64,000 nt of DNA from Paucibacter sp. TC2R-5 (GCF_025717605.1 NZ_JAJIRQ010000001.1:248001-312000); one strand, 5' to 3'; counted from the first letter of the stretch, positions 29,159 through 38,791 are shown. Notes: a model not told the origin generated them from the letters alone. Numbers and translations: made by a program.

Positions 29159-30336
29159 TTGCTCAACAAGCGCATCGCGCCTTCGAGCCCGCTGAGCGAG
29201 AGGGGAAACATCCGTTGATGCATCAGTTGCTGAATCAAGGCGACGCTTTGGCGGTATTGCCAAACGCCTTGTGGCTCGGGGTTGATCCATGCGTAATTGG
29301 GGAAACCGTGGGTCAGCCGCTGCAGCCATTCGGCGCCGGCTTCTTCGTTGTTGTATTCGACGCTGCCGCCGGGCTGCAAGATCTCGTAAGGGCTCATCGT
29401 CGCGTCGCCGACAAAGATCAGCTTGTAATCCTTGTTGTACTTGCGGATCAGGTCCCAGGTGGCGGTCTTCTCGGCAAAGCGGCGCCGGTTGTTCTTCCAC
29501 ACAAAGTCATAGACGCAGTTGTGGAAGTAGAAAAACTCCAGGTGCTTGAACTGCGTCTTGGCGGCCGAAAACAACTCCTCGACCCGGTGCACATGCTCAT
29601 CCATGGTGCCGCCCACATCCATTAAAAGCAGCACCTTGACCTTGTTGTGGCGCTCGGGCTGCATGCGGATGTCCAGATAACCGGCATTGGCGGCAGTCTT
29701 GTGGATGGTGTCATCCAAGTCCAGCTCCAGCTCCGCGCCCTCACGGGCGAATTTGCGCAAGCGCCGCAACGCGACCTGGATATTGCGCGTGCCGAGTTCG
29801 AGCTGGTCGTCATAGTCCTTGTAGGCGCGCTGCTCCCAGACCTTGACCGCACTTTTGTTCTTGCTCGCTCCGCCTATGCGTATGCCTTGGGGGTTATAGC
29901 CGCTGTGGCCAAAGGGGCTGGTGCCGCCTGTGCCAATCCATTTGCTGCCGCCTTCGTGGCGCTCTTTCTGCTCTTCGAAGCGTTTTTTGAGCGTCTCCAT
30001 CAGCTCGTCCCAGCCCATCGCCTCAACGGCAGCCTTTTGCTCCGGCGTCAGCTCCAACTGCAGATGCTGGCGCAGCCACTCCAGCGGCACATCTTTGCTG
30101 AAGTCGGTCAGCAGCTCCACGCCCTTGAAATAGGCGCCAAAAGCGCGGTCGAACTTATCGAACAAGGCCTCGTTCTTGACCAGCGTGGTGCGGGCCAAAT
30201 AGTAGAAGTCATCAATCGATGCAGCGCCCTCGGCCCCGATCACGCCGGCCTTGAGGCCTTCGAGCAGGCTCAAAAACTCCCGCACCGAAACGGGTAGCTT
30301 GGCAGCGCGCAGGGTGTAGAAGAACTTGATCAGCAT
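29155..30336 (-). CDS. VWA domain protein (CoxE-like)
   Basis: The protein is 393 aa, starting MLIKFFYTLRAAKLPVSVREFL, the standard opening of the CoxE-like VWA family. The C-terminal half is the VWA fold with a modified MIDAS motif (LLMDVGGTMDEHV in place of DxSxS), then FFYFHNCVYDFVW and LIFVGDATMSPYEI. Such proteins usually partner a MoxR-type AAA ATPase in chaperone or metallo-enzyme activation roles. Here the MoxR gene lies 9 kb upstream on the same strand (39058-39912), with the two-partner secretion locus in between. The stop overlaps the tamA start. Confidence 0.9.
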   Translation of the reverse strand: MLIKFFYTLRAAKLPVSVREFLSLLEGLKAGVIGAEGAASIDDFYYLARTTLVKNEALFDKFDRAFGAYFKGVELLTDFSKDVPLEWLRQHLQLELTPEQKAAVEAMGWDELMETLKKRFEEQKERHEGGSKWIGTGGTSPFGHSGYNPQGIRIGGASKNKSAVKVWEQRAYKDYDDQLELGTRNIQVALRRLRKFAREGAELELDLDDTIHKTAANAGYLDIRMQPERHNKVKVLLLMDVGGTMDEHVHRVEELFSAAKTQFKHLEFFYFHNCVYDFVWKNNRRRFAEKTATWDLIRKYNKDYKLIFVGDATMSPYEILQPGGSVEYNNEEAGAEWLQRLTHGFPNYAWINPEPQGVWQYRQSVALIQQLMHQRMFPLSLSGLEGAMRLLSK

Positions 30337-30625
30337 GACAGCCCTGTGAGGGACAAAGCGGCGAAAAGGAGCCAGGGGTTGGATTATCTACTGGCCTTAA
30401 ATATGCGGCTTTGTTCCTTGGCCTGGATTGGATGCTTTGCGCGGCCGGGCCAAAGCGATGTCGTCTCGCCGAGCAATGCAGTCCTTTTCTAGGCTGAGAA
30501 GGCTTGGCTTTGCCAAGCTACCCTCGGGATTTCTTGAGGGGCGTGCAGAAATACTTCAGTTTCGTGATTCATTGCCGATACGCCAGGGTGAATGCGCGGA
30601 TGTCGTGTCGCCTTTGGAGCCTTTG
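30337..30625 (+). promoter_or_regulatory. Leader region of the two-partner secretion locus with two hairpins
   Basis: These 289 bases separate the VWA start from the TpsA ATG. A perfect 7-bp hairpin (GCTTGGC-TTT-GCCAAGC, 30502-30518) is directly followed by a second (CCCTC/GAGGG, 30521-30540). Neither has a U-tract, so they look like leader structures, not terminators. They do not match the c-di-GMP-I riboswitch core. Promoters for both flanking genes must lie here but were not resolved. Confidence 0.35.
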
Positions 30626-33600
30626 ATGAAGCACTTCGACGAATTGGCCTTGAACCCCACACCCGCGCCCGAGGTCAGCGCAGCCCTCCACGGAATGCCC
30701 GGCTCGGTCCGACCCGCATTCAGAAATGAAAGCAGAATGCAGCGCACAGCGCTTCAACCCCGAGTACCCAATAGATTGCGGAACCTCGTTGTTTGCTTGA
30801 GTGCTTGCTTCGGGGTGAGCTTTCTGAGCGCGCAAGCTGCCCGGGCGGCCCAACTGCCCACTGGCGCTCAAGTGGTGGCCGGTCAGGCGCAGATCAGTGC
30901 TCAAGGCAATGTGCTGACCGTGCAGCAAAACAGTGCCTTGCTGGCGACCGACTGGCGCAGCTTCAGTATCGGCGCTGGCCACACCGTCAACTTCGTCCAA
31001 CCCTCCAGCACTTCCGTGGCCTTGAACCGGGTGGTGGGCAACGAGGTCTCGCGCATCCAAGGGGCTTTGAATGCCAATGGGCAAGTCTTTTTGCTCAACC
31101 CCAACGGTGTGTTGTTCACGCCAACGGCGCAGGTCAATGTAGGCGCCTTGGTCGCGAGCACTCTCAGGTTGGACAACCAGGACTTCCTCGCCGGCCGCTA
31201 CCGTTTCAGCGGTGACAGCGGCAACGCCATCATCAATCAAGGGCAGATCACCGCCGCTTCGGGTGGCGCCGTTGCCTTGATCGCGGCCAAGATCAGCAAT
31301 AGCGGCAGCATCTTTGCGCCCGCCGGGCAGGTGCTGATGGGCGCCGGCTCAAAAGTCGTTTTGGACTTGGGCGGCCCGGTCAAATTGAAAGTCGATGCGG
31401 CCGCGATCGATGCTTTGATCGAGCAAGGCGGGGCCATCAAGGCAGATGGTGGTCTGGTGTATCTCAGCGCCAAGGCCGCTGGCAGCCTGGCCAGCACGGT
31501 GATCAACCACACCGGCGTGACCGAGGCGCAAACGCTGGCCTCCGGTGAAAAGGGCGAAATCTTCTTGATGGGCGGGATGGGCAACGACCGCATCGTGGTG
31601 GGCGGGCGACTCGATGCCAGTGGGCCGCAGGGTGGCGGTGGCGGTTTTGTAGAAACCAGCGCGGCGCTGGTCGATTTCCACCCTGGCCGTGTTGTCACAA
31701 CGCTCAGCGCCGATGGACGCAATGGCACTTGGCTGATCGATCCGAACGATTACACGATTGCGGCCAGTGGCGGCAATATCAGCGGCAGCCAACTCGGCAC
31801 CGACCTGGCCAGCAGCAACGTCACCATCTCCACTGCCACCCAAGGCACGACGGGTGGCAATGGCGATATTCATGTCAATGATGCGGTGACTTGGGCTGCA
31901 AATAAGCTGACGCTGACGGCCGAGCGCAATATCAATGTCAACTCGGACCTCAACGCCACCGGCACGGGTAGCCTGGCCTTTGTGTACGGCCAAGCCAGCA
32001 GCAACGGTAGCGGCGCTGGGTACAGTGTGGCCAACGGCGTCAAGGTCCTGATTCCCAATGCCGCTGCTTTCACCTGGAAGAAAGGCAGCACCGGCGCCAC
32101 CAAAAACTTGGTGCTGGACAACGGGCTCTTGCGCTTCGGCAATGGCACGCAGGACTCCATCGACCCCAGCGGGCAGTTGAGGCAGCCCTTCTACTTCGAC
32201 AACGTCACCACCGGCCGCAACGGCTGGTACAAGATGACGATCAGCAGCAACCCCTTGGATCTGGCCGTGGGGGTCGGGGGCGATGGCAGCAATAGCTGGA
32301 ATTACAACGGTACGGTCAAGACCACCCAGGACACCTTCACCGCTGCTTTGAGCAACAAGTCCGTCAATATTGCTGGCTACCATGAGGGCGTCGGCACCAT
32401 CATCAGCAGCGCCACCCTGAACATGGGCGGCGGGCAACTGATCCGTGTGCAAAACAGTTTCGAACTGTTGGCGGGCAATAGCTACTCCAAGACGGACACC
32501 CAGCTGACCAATTTGGGCTCCAGCGCGCTGAGCAATCTGCGACTGTGGATCGGAACCCGCGATGACTGGGTTGGGCAGGGCGATGCCAGCTACAAATCCA
32601 AAGGCAATATCGTCAACAACACCTTCGTCAGCCTGCCGACCCAGAACACAGCGTCTAATGCGCTGAAGGTCACTGAAAACAACGACGGCAGCACCGGTGG
32701 TGCGGTCTTGTTCTATTCGACATCAGACGGCGTGGACATGGCACATGCCTCTTGCTGCAGCTTCTCCAACTCCACTAACAAAGATCCCCGGACCTCGCAG
32801 ATCAATAGCGCCCAGGTCGATGGCTCGTACGCGATGTTCAAGCGCCTCTCCGATTTGGCCAGCGGCCAGTCCGGCGGCTTCGTCTGGTACTACGCTGGCG
32901 CGCCCGTCAGCTTGATCAACAACGCCATCAGCTCGGTTGGCCAAGCAGCTGGTGGGGGCAGCACTCCGATCTATCTGCGCCTGAATCCAGGCAGCAGCAT
33001 TTATGGCGCTCGGCCCAGCTTCAGCTATTCGCTGTTCGACGCCATCTCGGGTGGCAATCTGATCTCAGACGCTTCGGCCTCCGGCACGGCCGTCTGGACA
33101 GGCGCCCCCAGCAGCACATCCAATGCCGGCACTTACAGTTTGAGCTATGCCAGCGGAGTCAGCTTGGGCAACACAGCCTACTCGTTGAGTGCGGGTGCCG
33201 CGGCCAATTGGAGCATCACCCCGCGTACGCTGAACCTGAGCGTCAGCAAGACCTATGACGGCAATAACTCGATGGTCTCGGGCTTTGCGCTGACCGGCAT
33301 GGTCAATGGCGACGCCAGCCCGACCGTGACCGGCACGGCGGCGGTGGCCAGCAAGAACGTCGGCGCTTATTCGGCCTTTGTTAGCAGCAGTTTGGCTTTA
33401 TCCAATAGCAACTACAGCTTGAGTGGCGGCACGGTGTCGGCCAGCATCGCTGCCAAGCCTTTGACAGCCAGCTACACGGCCAGCAACAAGGTCTATGACG
33501 GCAGTGCCTCGGCTGTTGTGGTGGCCAGTTCGGCAGATCTGATTGCCAATGACATGCTGAGCATCGCCCACAGCAACGCCAATTTCGTGAATAGCAGCGC

Positions 33601-34942
33601 GGGCAATGCCAAAACGGTGACGATCGGAGGCATCAGCCTGAGTGGCGCCGACGCCGCCAACTACAGTTTGCAAAACACCAGCGCCTCTGCCAGCGCCAAT
33701 ATCAGCCCGCGCCCCATCACCGTGACGGCGGATACCAAGAGCAAGGTCTACGGCAATGCCGACCCTGCTCTCAGTTATGCCGTGACGGCCGGCAACCTGG
33801 TCGGAGACGACAGCTTGGTCGGCGCCTTAAGCCGCTCGCCAGGCAGCAATGTCGGCAACTACGCCATCGACGCATCAGGCCTGGCCAATGGCAACTACCT
33901 GATCACGGCGCAAAACGGCGTGTTGAGCATCGCGCCGCGGCCAATCACCGTGACGGCGGATGCCAAGACCAAGATCTACGGCAATGCCGACCCGGCTCTC
34001 AGTTATGCCGTGACGGCTGGCAACTTGCTCGGTGACGACAGCTTGGCCGGCGCCTTAAGCCGCTCGCCAGGCAGCAGTGTCGGCAACTACACCATCGACG
34101 CATCAAGCCTGGTCAATGGCAACTACCTCATCACGACGCAAAACGGCGTGTTGAGCATCACGCCGCGGCCCATCACCGTAACGGCGGATGCCAAGAGCAA
34201 GGTCTACGGCAATGCCGAACCGACTCTCAGTTATGCCGTGACGGCCGGCAATCTGGTGGGTGACGACAGCTTGGTTGGTGCGCTGAGCCGCTCGCCTGGC
34301 GGCATCGTCGGCAACTACACCATCGACGCATCAAGCCTCGCCAATGGCAACTACTTGATCACGGCGCAAAACGGTGTGCTGAGCATCACGCCACGGCCCA
34401 TCACCGTAGCGGCGGATGCCAAGAGCAAAACCTACGGCGAGGCCGACCCCGCCCTCAGCTACCAAATCAGCAGCGGCAGCATGGTCAGTGGCGACAAACT
34501 CGACGGTGCGCTATCTCGCGCCTCCGGCGAGAGCATTGGCAGCCATGCCATCAGCGCTCAGGCCTTGAGCAATAGCAACTACGCCATCACCGCGGTCGAT
34601 TCGAACCTGGTCATTGCACCGGCCGTCAATGCGAATGTGATTGCCGGCAATAGCCCATCGGCCACCAACGTCATTTCGATGCCGCCGGCGCTGACGGTGC
34701 CGAATTTTGGCGGCGGCGCGTTCACGCTGATCGATGTGCCAGCCGCCCCGGCGGCAAACGCTGGCGGAGATTCAAGTGGCCCGACCGCCCGCAGCGCCGG
34801 CACAACGCCTCCCATCGCTGACAACTCGGCTTTGACCGGCTCGGCCGGCAGCTTGCGCATGTTGGTTGTCGGCGGCGGCATCAAACTGCCTGAGCTACGC
34901 ACGACACCAGCGAACAATCAAGAAGGCGGGAAAGAACAATGA
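30626..34942 (+). CDS. Two-partner secretion exoprotein (TpsA, filamentous haemagglutinin N-terminal domain, YDG/MBG repeats)
   Basis: From ATG 30626 (GGAG 6 bases upstream) the protein is 1438 aa; an in-frame ATG at 30428 would add a non-signal-like extension. A long N-region leads to a signal peptide ending near SAQAARA. The TPS secretion domain follows (about residues 75-320): TVNFVQPSSTSVALNRVVG, NGQVFLLNPNGVLFTP, ASGGAVALIAAKISNSG. A beta-helical passenger comes next, then YDG-type units (VSKTYDGNN, NKVYDGSAS) and four tandem 76-residue MBG units (VTADAKSKVYGNADPALSYAVT). It is predicted to be secreted through the TpsB encoded by the overlapping next gene and displayed as an adhesin. Confidence 0.9.
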   Translation: MKHFDELALNPTPAPEVSAALHGMPGSVRPAFRNESRMQRTALQPRVPNRLRNLVVCLSACFGVSFLSAQAARAAQLPTGAQVVAGQAQISAQGNVLTVQQNSALLATDWRSFSIGAGHTVNFVQPSSTSVALNRVVGNEVSRIQGALNANGQVFLLNPNGVLFTPTAQVNVGALVASTLRLDNQDFLAGRYRFSGDSGNAIINQGQITAASGGAVALIAAKISNSGSIFAPAGQVLMGAGSKVVLDLGGPVKLKVDAAAIDALIEQGGAIKADGGLVYLSAKAAGSLASTVINHTGVTEAQTLASGEKGEIFLMGGMGNDRIVVGGRLDASGPQGGGGGFVETSAALVDFHPGRVVTTLSADGRNGTWLIDPNDYTIAASGGNISGSQLGTDLASSNVTISTATQGTTGGNGDIHVNDAVTWAANKLTLTAERNINVNSDLNATGTGSLAFVYGQASSNGSGAGYSVANGVKVLIPNAAAFTWKKGSTGATKNLVLDNGLLRFGNGTQDSIDPSGQLRQPFYFDNVTTGRNGWYKMTISSNPLDLAVGVGGDGSNSWNYNGTVKTTQDTFTAALSNKSVNIAGYHEGVGTIISSATLNMGGGQLIRVQNSFELLAGNSYSKTDTQLTNLGSSALSNLRLWIGTRDDWVGQGDASYKSKGNIVNNTFVSLPTQNTASNALKVTENNDGSTGGAVLFYSTSDGVDMAHASCCSFSNSTNKDPRTSQINSAQVDGSYAMFKRLSDLASGQSGGFVWYYAGAPVSLINNAISSVGQAAGGGSTPIYLRLNPGSSIYGARPSFSYSLFDAISGGNLISDASASGTAVWTGAPSSTSNAGTYSLSYASGVSLGNTAYSLSAGAAANWSITPRTLNLSVSKTYDGNNSMVSGFALTGMVNGDASPTVTGTAAVASKNVGAYSAFVSSSLALSNSNYSLSGGTVSASIAAKPLTASYTASNKVYDGSASAVVVASSADLIANDMLSIAHSNANFVNSSAGNAKTVTIGGISLSGADAANYSLQNTSASASANISPRPITVTADTKSKVYGNADPALSYAVTAGNLVGDDSLVGALSRSPGSNVGNYAIDASGLANGNYLITAQNGVLSIAPRPITVTADAKTKIYGNADPALSYAVTAGNLLGDDSLAGALSRSPGSSVGNYTIDASSLVNGNYLITTQNGVLSITPRPITVTADAKSKVYGNAEPTLSYAVTAGNLVGDDSLVGALSRSPGGIVGNYTIDASSLANGNYLITAQNGVLSITPRPITVAADAKSKTYGEADPALSYQISSGSMVSGDKLDGALSRASGESIGSHAISAQALSNSNYAITAVDSNLVIAPAVNANVIAGNSPSATNVISMPPALTVPNFGGGAFTLIDVPAAPAANAGGDSSGPTARSAGTTPPIADNSALTGSAGSLRMLVVGGGIKLPELRTTPANNQEGGKEQ
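33710..34621 (+). repeat. Four tandem 228-bp repeats encoding 76-aa MBG domains
   Basis: In-frame units start at 33710, 33938, 34166 and 34394, each exactly 76 codons and beginning RPITV(T/A)AD. The first three are nearly identical at DNA level (KSKVYGNADPALSYAVTAGNL), while the fourth has diverged (YQISSGSMVSGDK). Such arrays can change copy number by recombination. Confidence 0.9.
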
Positions 34943-36636
34943 GAAAAGACATCAAGGCTCTCACCATGAGCAGTTCTGACGCACGCGGCTTGCAAATCGT
35001 GCGCTTGGCCAGCTTGGCCTTGATCGCGGGCATGGCCGGCAATCAAGCCCGCGCACAGACACCACCCGATGCAGGGCAACTTTCACAAGAGCTCAGGCGC
35101 CTGCCGGAACCGCAGCGCCAGGCTCCAAAGCTGACCATGCCAAGTCCCAGCACCGACCTGGTGCTACCCGGCGGCAGGCAGGTGCTGATCAGCAGCGTTC
35201 AGCTGAGTGGCAACACGGTGATCGACAGTGCCACTCTGGAGGAACTGTTGGCAGATGCTGCAGGTAAAAAGCTCGACTTGGCCGGCCTGCGCGAATTGGC
35301 CGACCGGGTCGGCGCCCTCTATCAGCAGCGTGGCTTTCTATTTGCTCGCGCCTATTTGCCGCCGCAAGAATTGAGCGATGGCGTCTTGCGCATTCAGGTG
35401 CTGGAGGGCGAGTACGGGCAGGTTCGGGCCGTGAGCACAGATCCCGCTTGGGCGGCCCAGGCCGAGCAGTTCTTGAGCGTGCTCCAGCCCGGCGCCGTCA
35501 TCTCAAGCGCAGCGCTGGAGCGGGCAACCTTGATTCTGGGTGATCAGCCGGGGGTGCGCGTCGTCCCCATGATGCAGCCAGGCAGCAAGGTCGGCAGCGG
35601 GGACTTGGAAGTTGAAGTCACGCCGGCGCAAACCTGGGTGGGCAGCGTCGGGGCAGACAATCACGGCAACCGCTACAGCGGCCGCAACCGACTGCAATTC
35701 AATCTCGACTGGAACAGCCCCCTGCGCTTGGGCGACCAGATCAGCCTGCGCAGCCTCGTCAGTGACGAAAAGTTGTGGCTTGGCAGTTTGGCCTACAACA
35801 CGCCTTTGGGCAGCCAAGGGCTGCGCGGCAGCGTCAGCTATGCCCATACGGACTATCAGTTAGGCAAAGAATTTGCCAGTGCCAATGCCACCGGCACCGC
35901 CAAGGTCAGCAATCTGGGCTTGAGCTACCCTTTGCTGCGCACGAACAATGCCAATCTGAAGGCATCGGCGGGCTATCAGCACAAGCGCTTGCAAGACAAC
36001 AAGGCGGGCATCAGCGAAGGCAAATCCACCGATGCCTTGGTGCTGGGTTTTGACTTTGATCGCCGTGACGGTCTGGGCTATGGCGGCATCAGCTTTGGCA
36101 ATCTCAGCATGACCCCAGGCAGGCTCAAATTTGGCGGCCCCCAATATCCGCAGGACGAAAACCAAACCCTGGGCCGCTTCACAAAGATCAATCTTGACCT
36201 CATTCGTCTGCAAAACCTGAGCGCTTCGGGCCTGAGTTTCTATGGCCGCATCAGCGCCCAAATGACGGACAAGAATCTCGATTCGAGCGAGCGCATCACT
36301 CTCGGCGGTGCCAGTGGGGTGCGCAGCTTTCCCAATGGCGAAGCCACGGGAGATCAAGGCTGGATGACCCAAATGGAGTTGCGCTACCCGCTTGGCGGCT
36401 TCGTCCCCTATGTCTTGTATGACTTGGGCAAGGTCCAGATCAACAAGACGCCCACACCACAAACGGCCATCAACAACCGCACACTCAGCGGAGCCGGACT
36501 GGGCGTCAGGGCGCAAATCAAGGACTTGGAGCTGGACGCGGCGCTGGCTTGGCGGGGCAAGGGCGGCGCACCGCAAGCCGACACCAGCTCGAACAAGCAG
36601 CCGCTTGTCTGGGTCAGCGTGATTTATCGGATTTAG
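34939..36636 (+). CDS. Two-partner secretion outer-membrane transporter (TpsB, ShlB/FhaC/HecB family)
   Basis: The 565-aa protein has a signal peptide (LASLALIAGMAGNQARA). Two POTRA domains follow (VLISSVQLSGNTVIDSATLEELL and an ALYQQRGFLFARAYLPPQEL segment with LRIQVLEGEYG), then a 16-strand barrel with the FhaC-family signature LGGASGVRSFPNGEATGDQGW (conserved VRxF and GD). It recognises the TPS domain of its partner and exports it across the outer membrane. The ATG overlaps the TpsA stop (ATGA, 34939-34942). A strong hairpin terminator follows. Confidence 0.95.
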   Translation: MRKDIKALTMSSSDARGLQIVRLASLALIAGMAGNQARAQTPPDAGQLSQELRRLPEPQRQAPKLTMPSPSTDLVLPGGRQVLISSVQLSGNTVIDSATLEELLADAAGKKLDLAGLRELADRVGALYQQRGFLFARAYLPPQELSDGVLRIQVLEGEYGQVRAVSTDPAWAAQAEQFLSVLQPGAVISSAALERATLILGDQPGVRVVPMMQPGSKVGSGDLEVEVTPAQTWVGSVGADNHGNRYSGRNRLQFNLDWNSPLRLGDQISLRSLVSDEKLWLGSLAYNTPLGSQGLRGSVSYAHTDYQLGKEFASANATGTAKVSNLGLSYPLLRTNNANLKASAGYQHKRLQDNKAGISEGKSTDALVLGFDFDRRDGLGYGGISFGNLSMTPGRLKFGGPQYPQDENQTLGRFTKINLDLIRLQNLSASGLSFYGRISAQMTDKNLDSSERITLGGASGVRSFPNGEATGDQGWMTQMELRYPLGGFVPYVLYDLGKVQINKTPTPQTAINNRTLSGAGLGVRAQIKDLELDAALAWRGKGGAPQADTSSNKQPLVWVSVIYRI

Positions 36637-36724
36637 CCACCCGCTTGCTTGTCGAATTGCGCTAGCTTGGTGTCGCTTTGCCGGGACATGCTGGTCATGG
36701 CGTTTGCAACATTCGCGCGACCTT

Positions 36725-36773
36725 GGCTCGAGCCGTGCCACTCGGCACGGCTTCAAGCGAGCCTTAGTTTTTT
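36725..36773 (+). terminator. Rho-independent terminator of the two-partner secretion operon
   Basis: A nested hairpin (outer GGCTCG/CGAGCC, inner AGCCGTGCC-ACTC-GGCACGGCT) is followed by TTAGTTTTTT on the plus strand, about 90 bases after the TpsB stop. The U-tract runs into the 3' end of the convergent S9 peptidase gene. Confidence 0.7.
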
Positions 36774-38791
36774 GGCGCTGTGGCCTTTGCCGCTTTGGCT
36801 GGATGGCGCTTCAACCAATCAAAAAACTCGCCGTACCAGAGCTTGCTGTTCTGGGGCTTCAGCACCCAATGGTTTTCGTCCGGGAACCACAGCAGGCGCG
36901 CGTCGACGCCGCGCGCCTTGAGCGTGTTGTAGTAGGCCAGGCCCTGCGCGTCGGGCACGCGGTAGTCCAGCGCACCGTGGATGACCAGCGTGGGCGTGTG
37001 CATATGCTGGGCGAAGTTGACCGGGCTTTGGGCGGCGATTTTGGCCGGGTCGACCCAGTAGTTGGCGCCCAGCTCTTTGACATGCCAGGTGTAGCAATCG
37101 TCGGCATACATGGCTTGCCAGTCGAAGCAGCCGGCGTGGCAGATATAGGCTTGGTAACGCCCAGGCTCCACATGCCCGTTCATCCATGCAACCATAAAGC
37201 CGCCGTAGCTGCCGCCGGTGGCGTAAACGCGGCCTTTGTCGGCCCAAGGCTTCTTCAAGATCCAATCGGTGCCCGCCTCGATGTCTTGCAACTCCAGCTC
37301 GCCCCAGCGGTGCGTGATCGAGTCGAGAAATGCGTGACCGAAGCTGGAACTGCCGTGGTAATTAACGGCGGCGACCACATAACCCTCGGCGGCGAATAAC
37401 TGATGGTTCCAGCGCCAATGCCAACTGTCGCCCATGGCGGTGTGCGGGCCGCCGTGGATCAGATGCATGACCGGGTATTTCTTTTTGGCCTCGAAGCCGG
37501 GCGGGAAGGCCAGCCACATCTGCACCTGCTCGCCCTGCGCGCCGGCGTAGAAGACTTCTTCGATCTTGGAGAATTTGTGCGCCGCCAGCAAGTCGATGTT
37601 GAAGGACTCGATGCGCTGCGCTTTCTTCTCTTCATCCAACACGGACAAGCGCGGAGGGAAGTGAATGCTGTCGTGGTTGACGACGATCACGCCCGCGGCG
37701 GCCGCGAAGCTTGTTGCGTGGCCGCCTTCGAACTCGATAGCGACGGAGGCGGCAGGCAGGTCGAAGCGCCAGAGGTGGCGACGGCCGGCCTGCTCGGCGC
37801 AGAACAGCAGCGACAAATCATCTTCGGCCCAATTCAGCGGCGCGGCGACTTCGCGGTCCCAATCGGCCGACACGACCGCCCATTGGCCGTGGGTATCCAG
37901 CACGGCCAGCTGCGCCGGCATCGTGTGCTTGAGCCCTTGGTTGCTGGCTAAAAAGGCGAGATGCTGGCCGCCGTGGCTATAGCGTGGCGCACCAAAGTCC
38001 CAGGCGGCGTCTTGCAAGAGGGTGCGAAATTCGCCTGGCTTGCCGCCTGATTTCAGCGTTATCTCGGCCAGCGCAAAGCAATTGCCGACCTTCTTCTCGG
38101 GCGCCGGATCAAAGGCAAATACGATGCTGCGGCCATCGGGGGCGATGTCGAAGCATTCGCTGCCTGCGTCGGCGCGGCTGAGCTCAAAGCTGCTGCCCTC
38201 GAACAGGTCCTGGGTTTTGCCGGTTTTGACGTCGATGACATGCAAATGCGCGACCCGGCCCATCGGGATGCTGTGATCCCAGTAGCGGTAAAACGCTTCG
38301 CTGGTGACATAGCCGGTTTGCTTGCGCGCCTTGAAATCTTTGTGCGCCTTGGCCTGTGCTTTGGCGCCTTTGAGCTCGGGCCAAACCCAGGAGATAAAGG
38401 CAATGCGCCGCCCGTCTGGGAACCATTTGAAGGCCTCTACGCCGGTGGCGACCTGACCCAAGCGGCGCGCTTCGCCGCCATCGGGTGCGATTAGATAGAG
38501 CTGTGGCTCATCGTCCTTGACCCCATCCTGCTCGCGCTTGGCCACGAATGCGATCTGCTTGCCACTCGGGCTCCACTGCGGCGCGCCGTCTTTGTCGCCG
38601 GCACTGGTCAAGCGGCGCGGCTCGCCGCCCAGGGTAGACAGCAGATACAGGCTGGAGCGACTCTTGTTCTCTGCCATATCGAACTGCGACAGGCTGGCCA
38701 CCGCTTGGGCACCATCGGGCGACAGGCTGGGCGCGCCGACCCGCTCGATTTGCCAGAGTAAGTCGACATCAAATTTACGGGTTTTGCTCAT
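36764..38791 (-). CDS. S9 family serine peptidase (prolyl oligopeptidase / acylaminoacyl-peptidase-like)
   Basis: The protein is 675 aa. The N-terminal two thirds form a WD/propeller-like region (VASLSQFDMAENKSRSSLYLLSTLGGEPRRL and similar SPDG-type blades). The C-terminal alpha/beta-hydrolase domain has the nucleophile motif GGSYGGFMVAW, Asp in VIHGALDYRVPD and His in FPDENHWVL. No signal peptide is seen, so it is probably cytosolic, trimming peptides by cleavage after specific or acylated residues. Its ATG overlaps the stop of the small membrane protein upstream (38788-38791). Confidence 0.94.
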   Translation of the reverse strand: MSKTRKFDVDLLWQIERVGAPSLSPDGAQAVASLSQFDMAENKSRSSLYLLSTLGGEPRRLTSAGDKDGAPQWSPSGKQIAFVAKREQDGVKDDEPQLYLIAPDGGEARRLGQVATGVEAFKWFPDGRRIAFISWVWPELKGAKAQAKAHKDFKARKQTGYVTSEAFYRYWDHSIPMGRVAHLHVIDVKTGKTQDLFEGSSFELSRADAGSECFDIAPDGRSIVFAFDPAPEKKVGNCFALAEITLKSGGKPGEFRTLLQDAAWDFGAPRYSHGGQHLAFLASNQGLKHTMPAQLAVLDTHGQWAVVSADWDREVAAPLNWAEDDLSLLFCAEQAGRRHLWRFDLPAASVAIEFEGGHATSFAAAAGVIVVNHDSIHFPPRLSVLDEEKKAQRIESFNIDLLAAHKFSKIEEVFYAGAQGEQVQMWLAFPPGFEAKKKYPVMHLIHGGPHTAMGDSWHWRWNHQLFAAEGYVVAAVNYHGSSSFGHAFLDSITHRWGELELQDIEAGTDWILKKPWADKGRVYATGGSYGGFMVAWMNGHVEPGRYQAYICHAGCFDWQAMYADDCYTWHVKELGANYWVDPAKIAAQSPVNFAQHMHTPTLVIHGALDYRVPDAQGLAYYNTLKARGVDARLLWFPDENHWVLKPQNSKLWYGEFFDWLKRHPAKAAKATAPKN

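Noticed and set aside
30337-30625. Possible c-di-GMP (GEMM-I) riboswitch before the adhesin gene
   Set aside because: Hairpins exist but the conserved GCAAACC, GAAA tetraloop receptor and GGGACGCAAAGCC core segments are missing.
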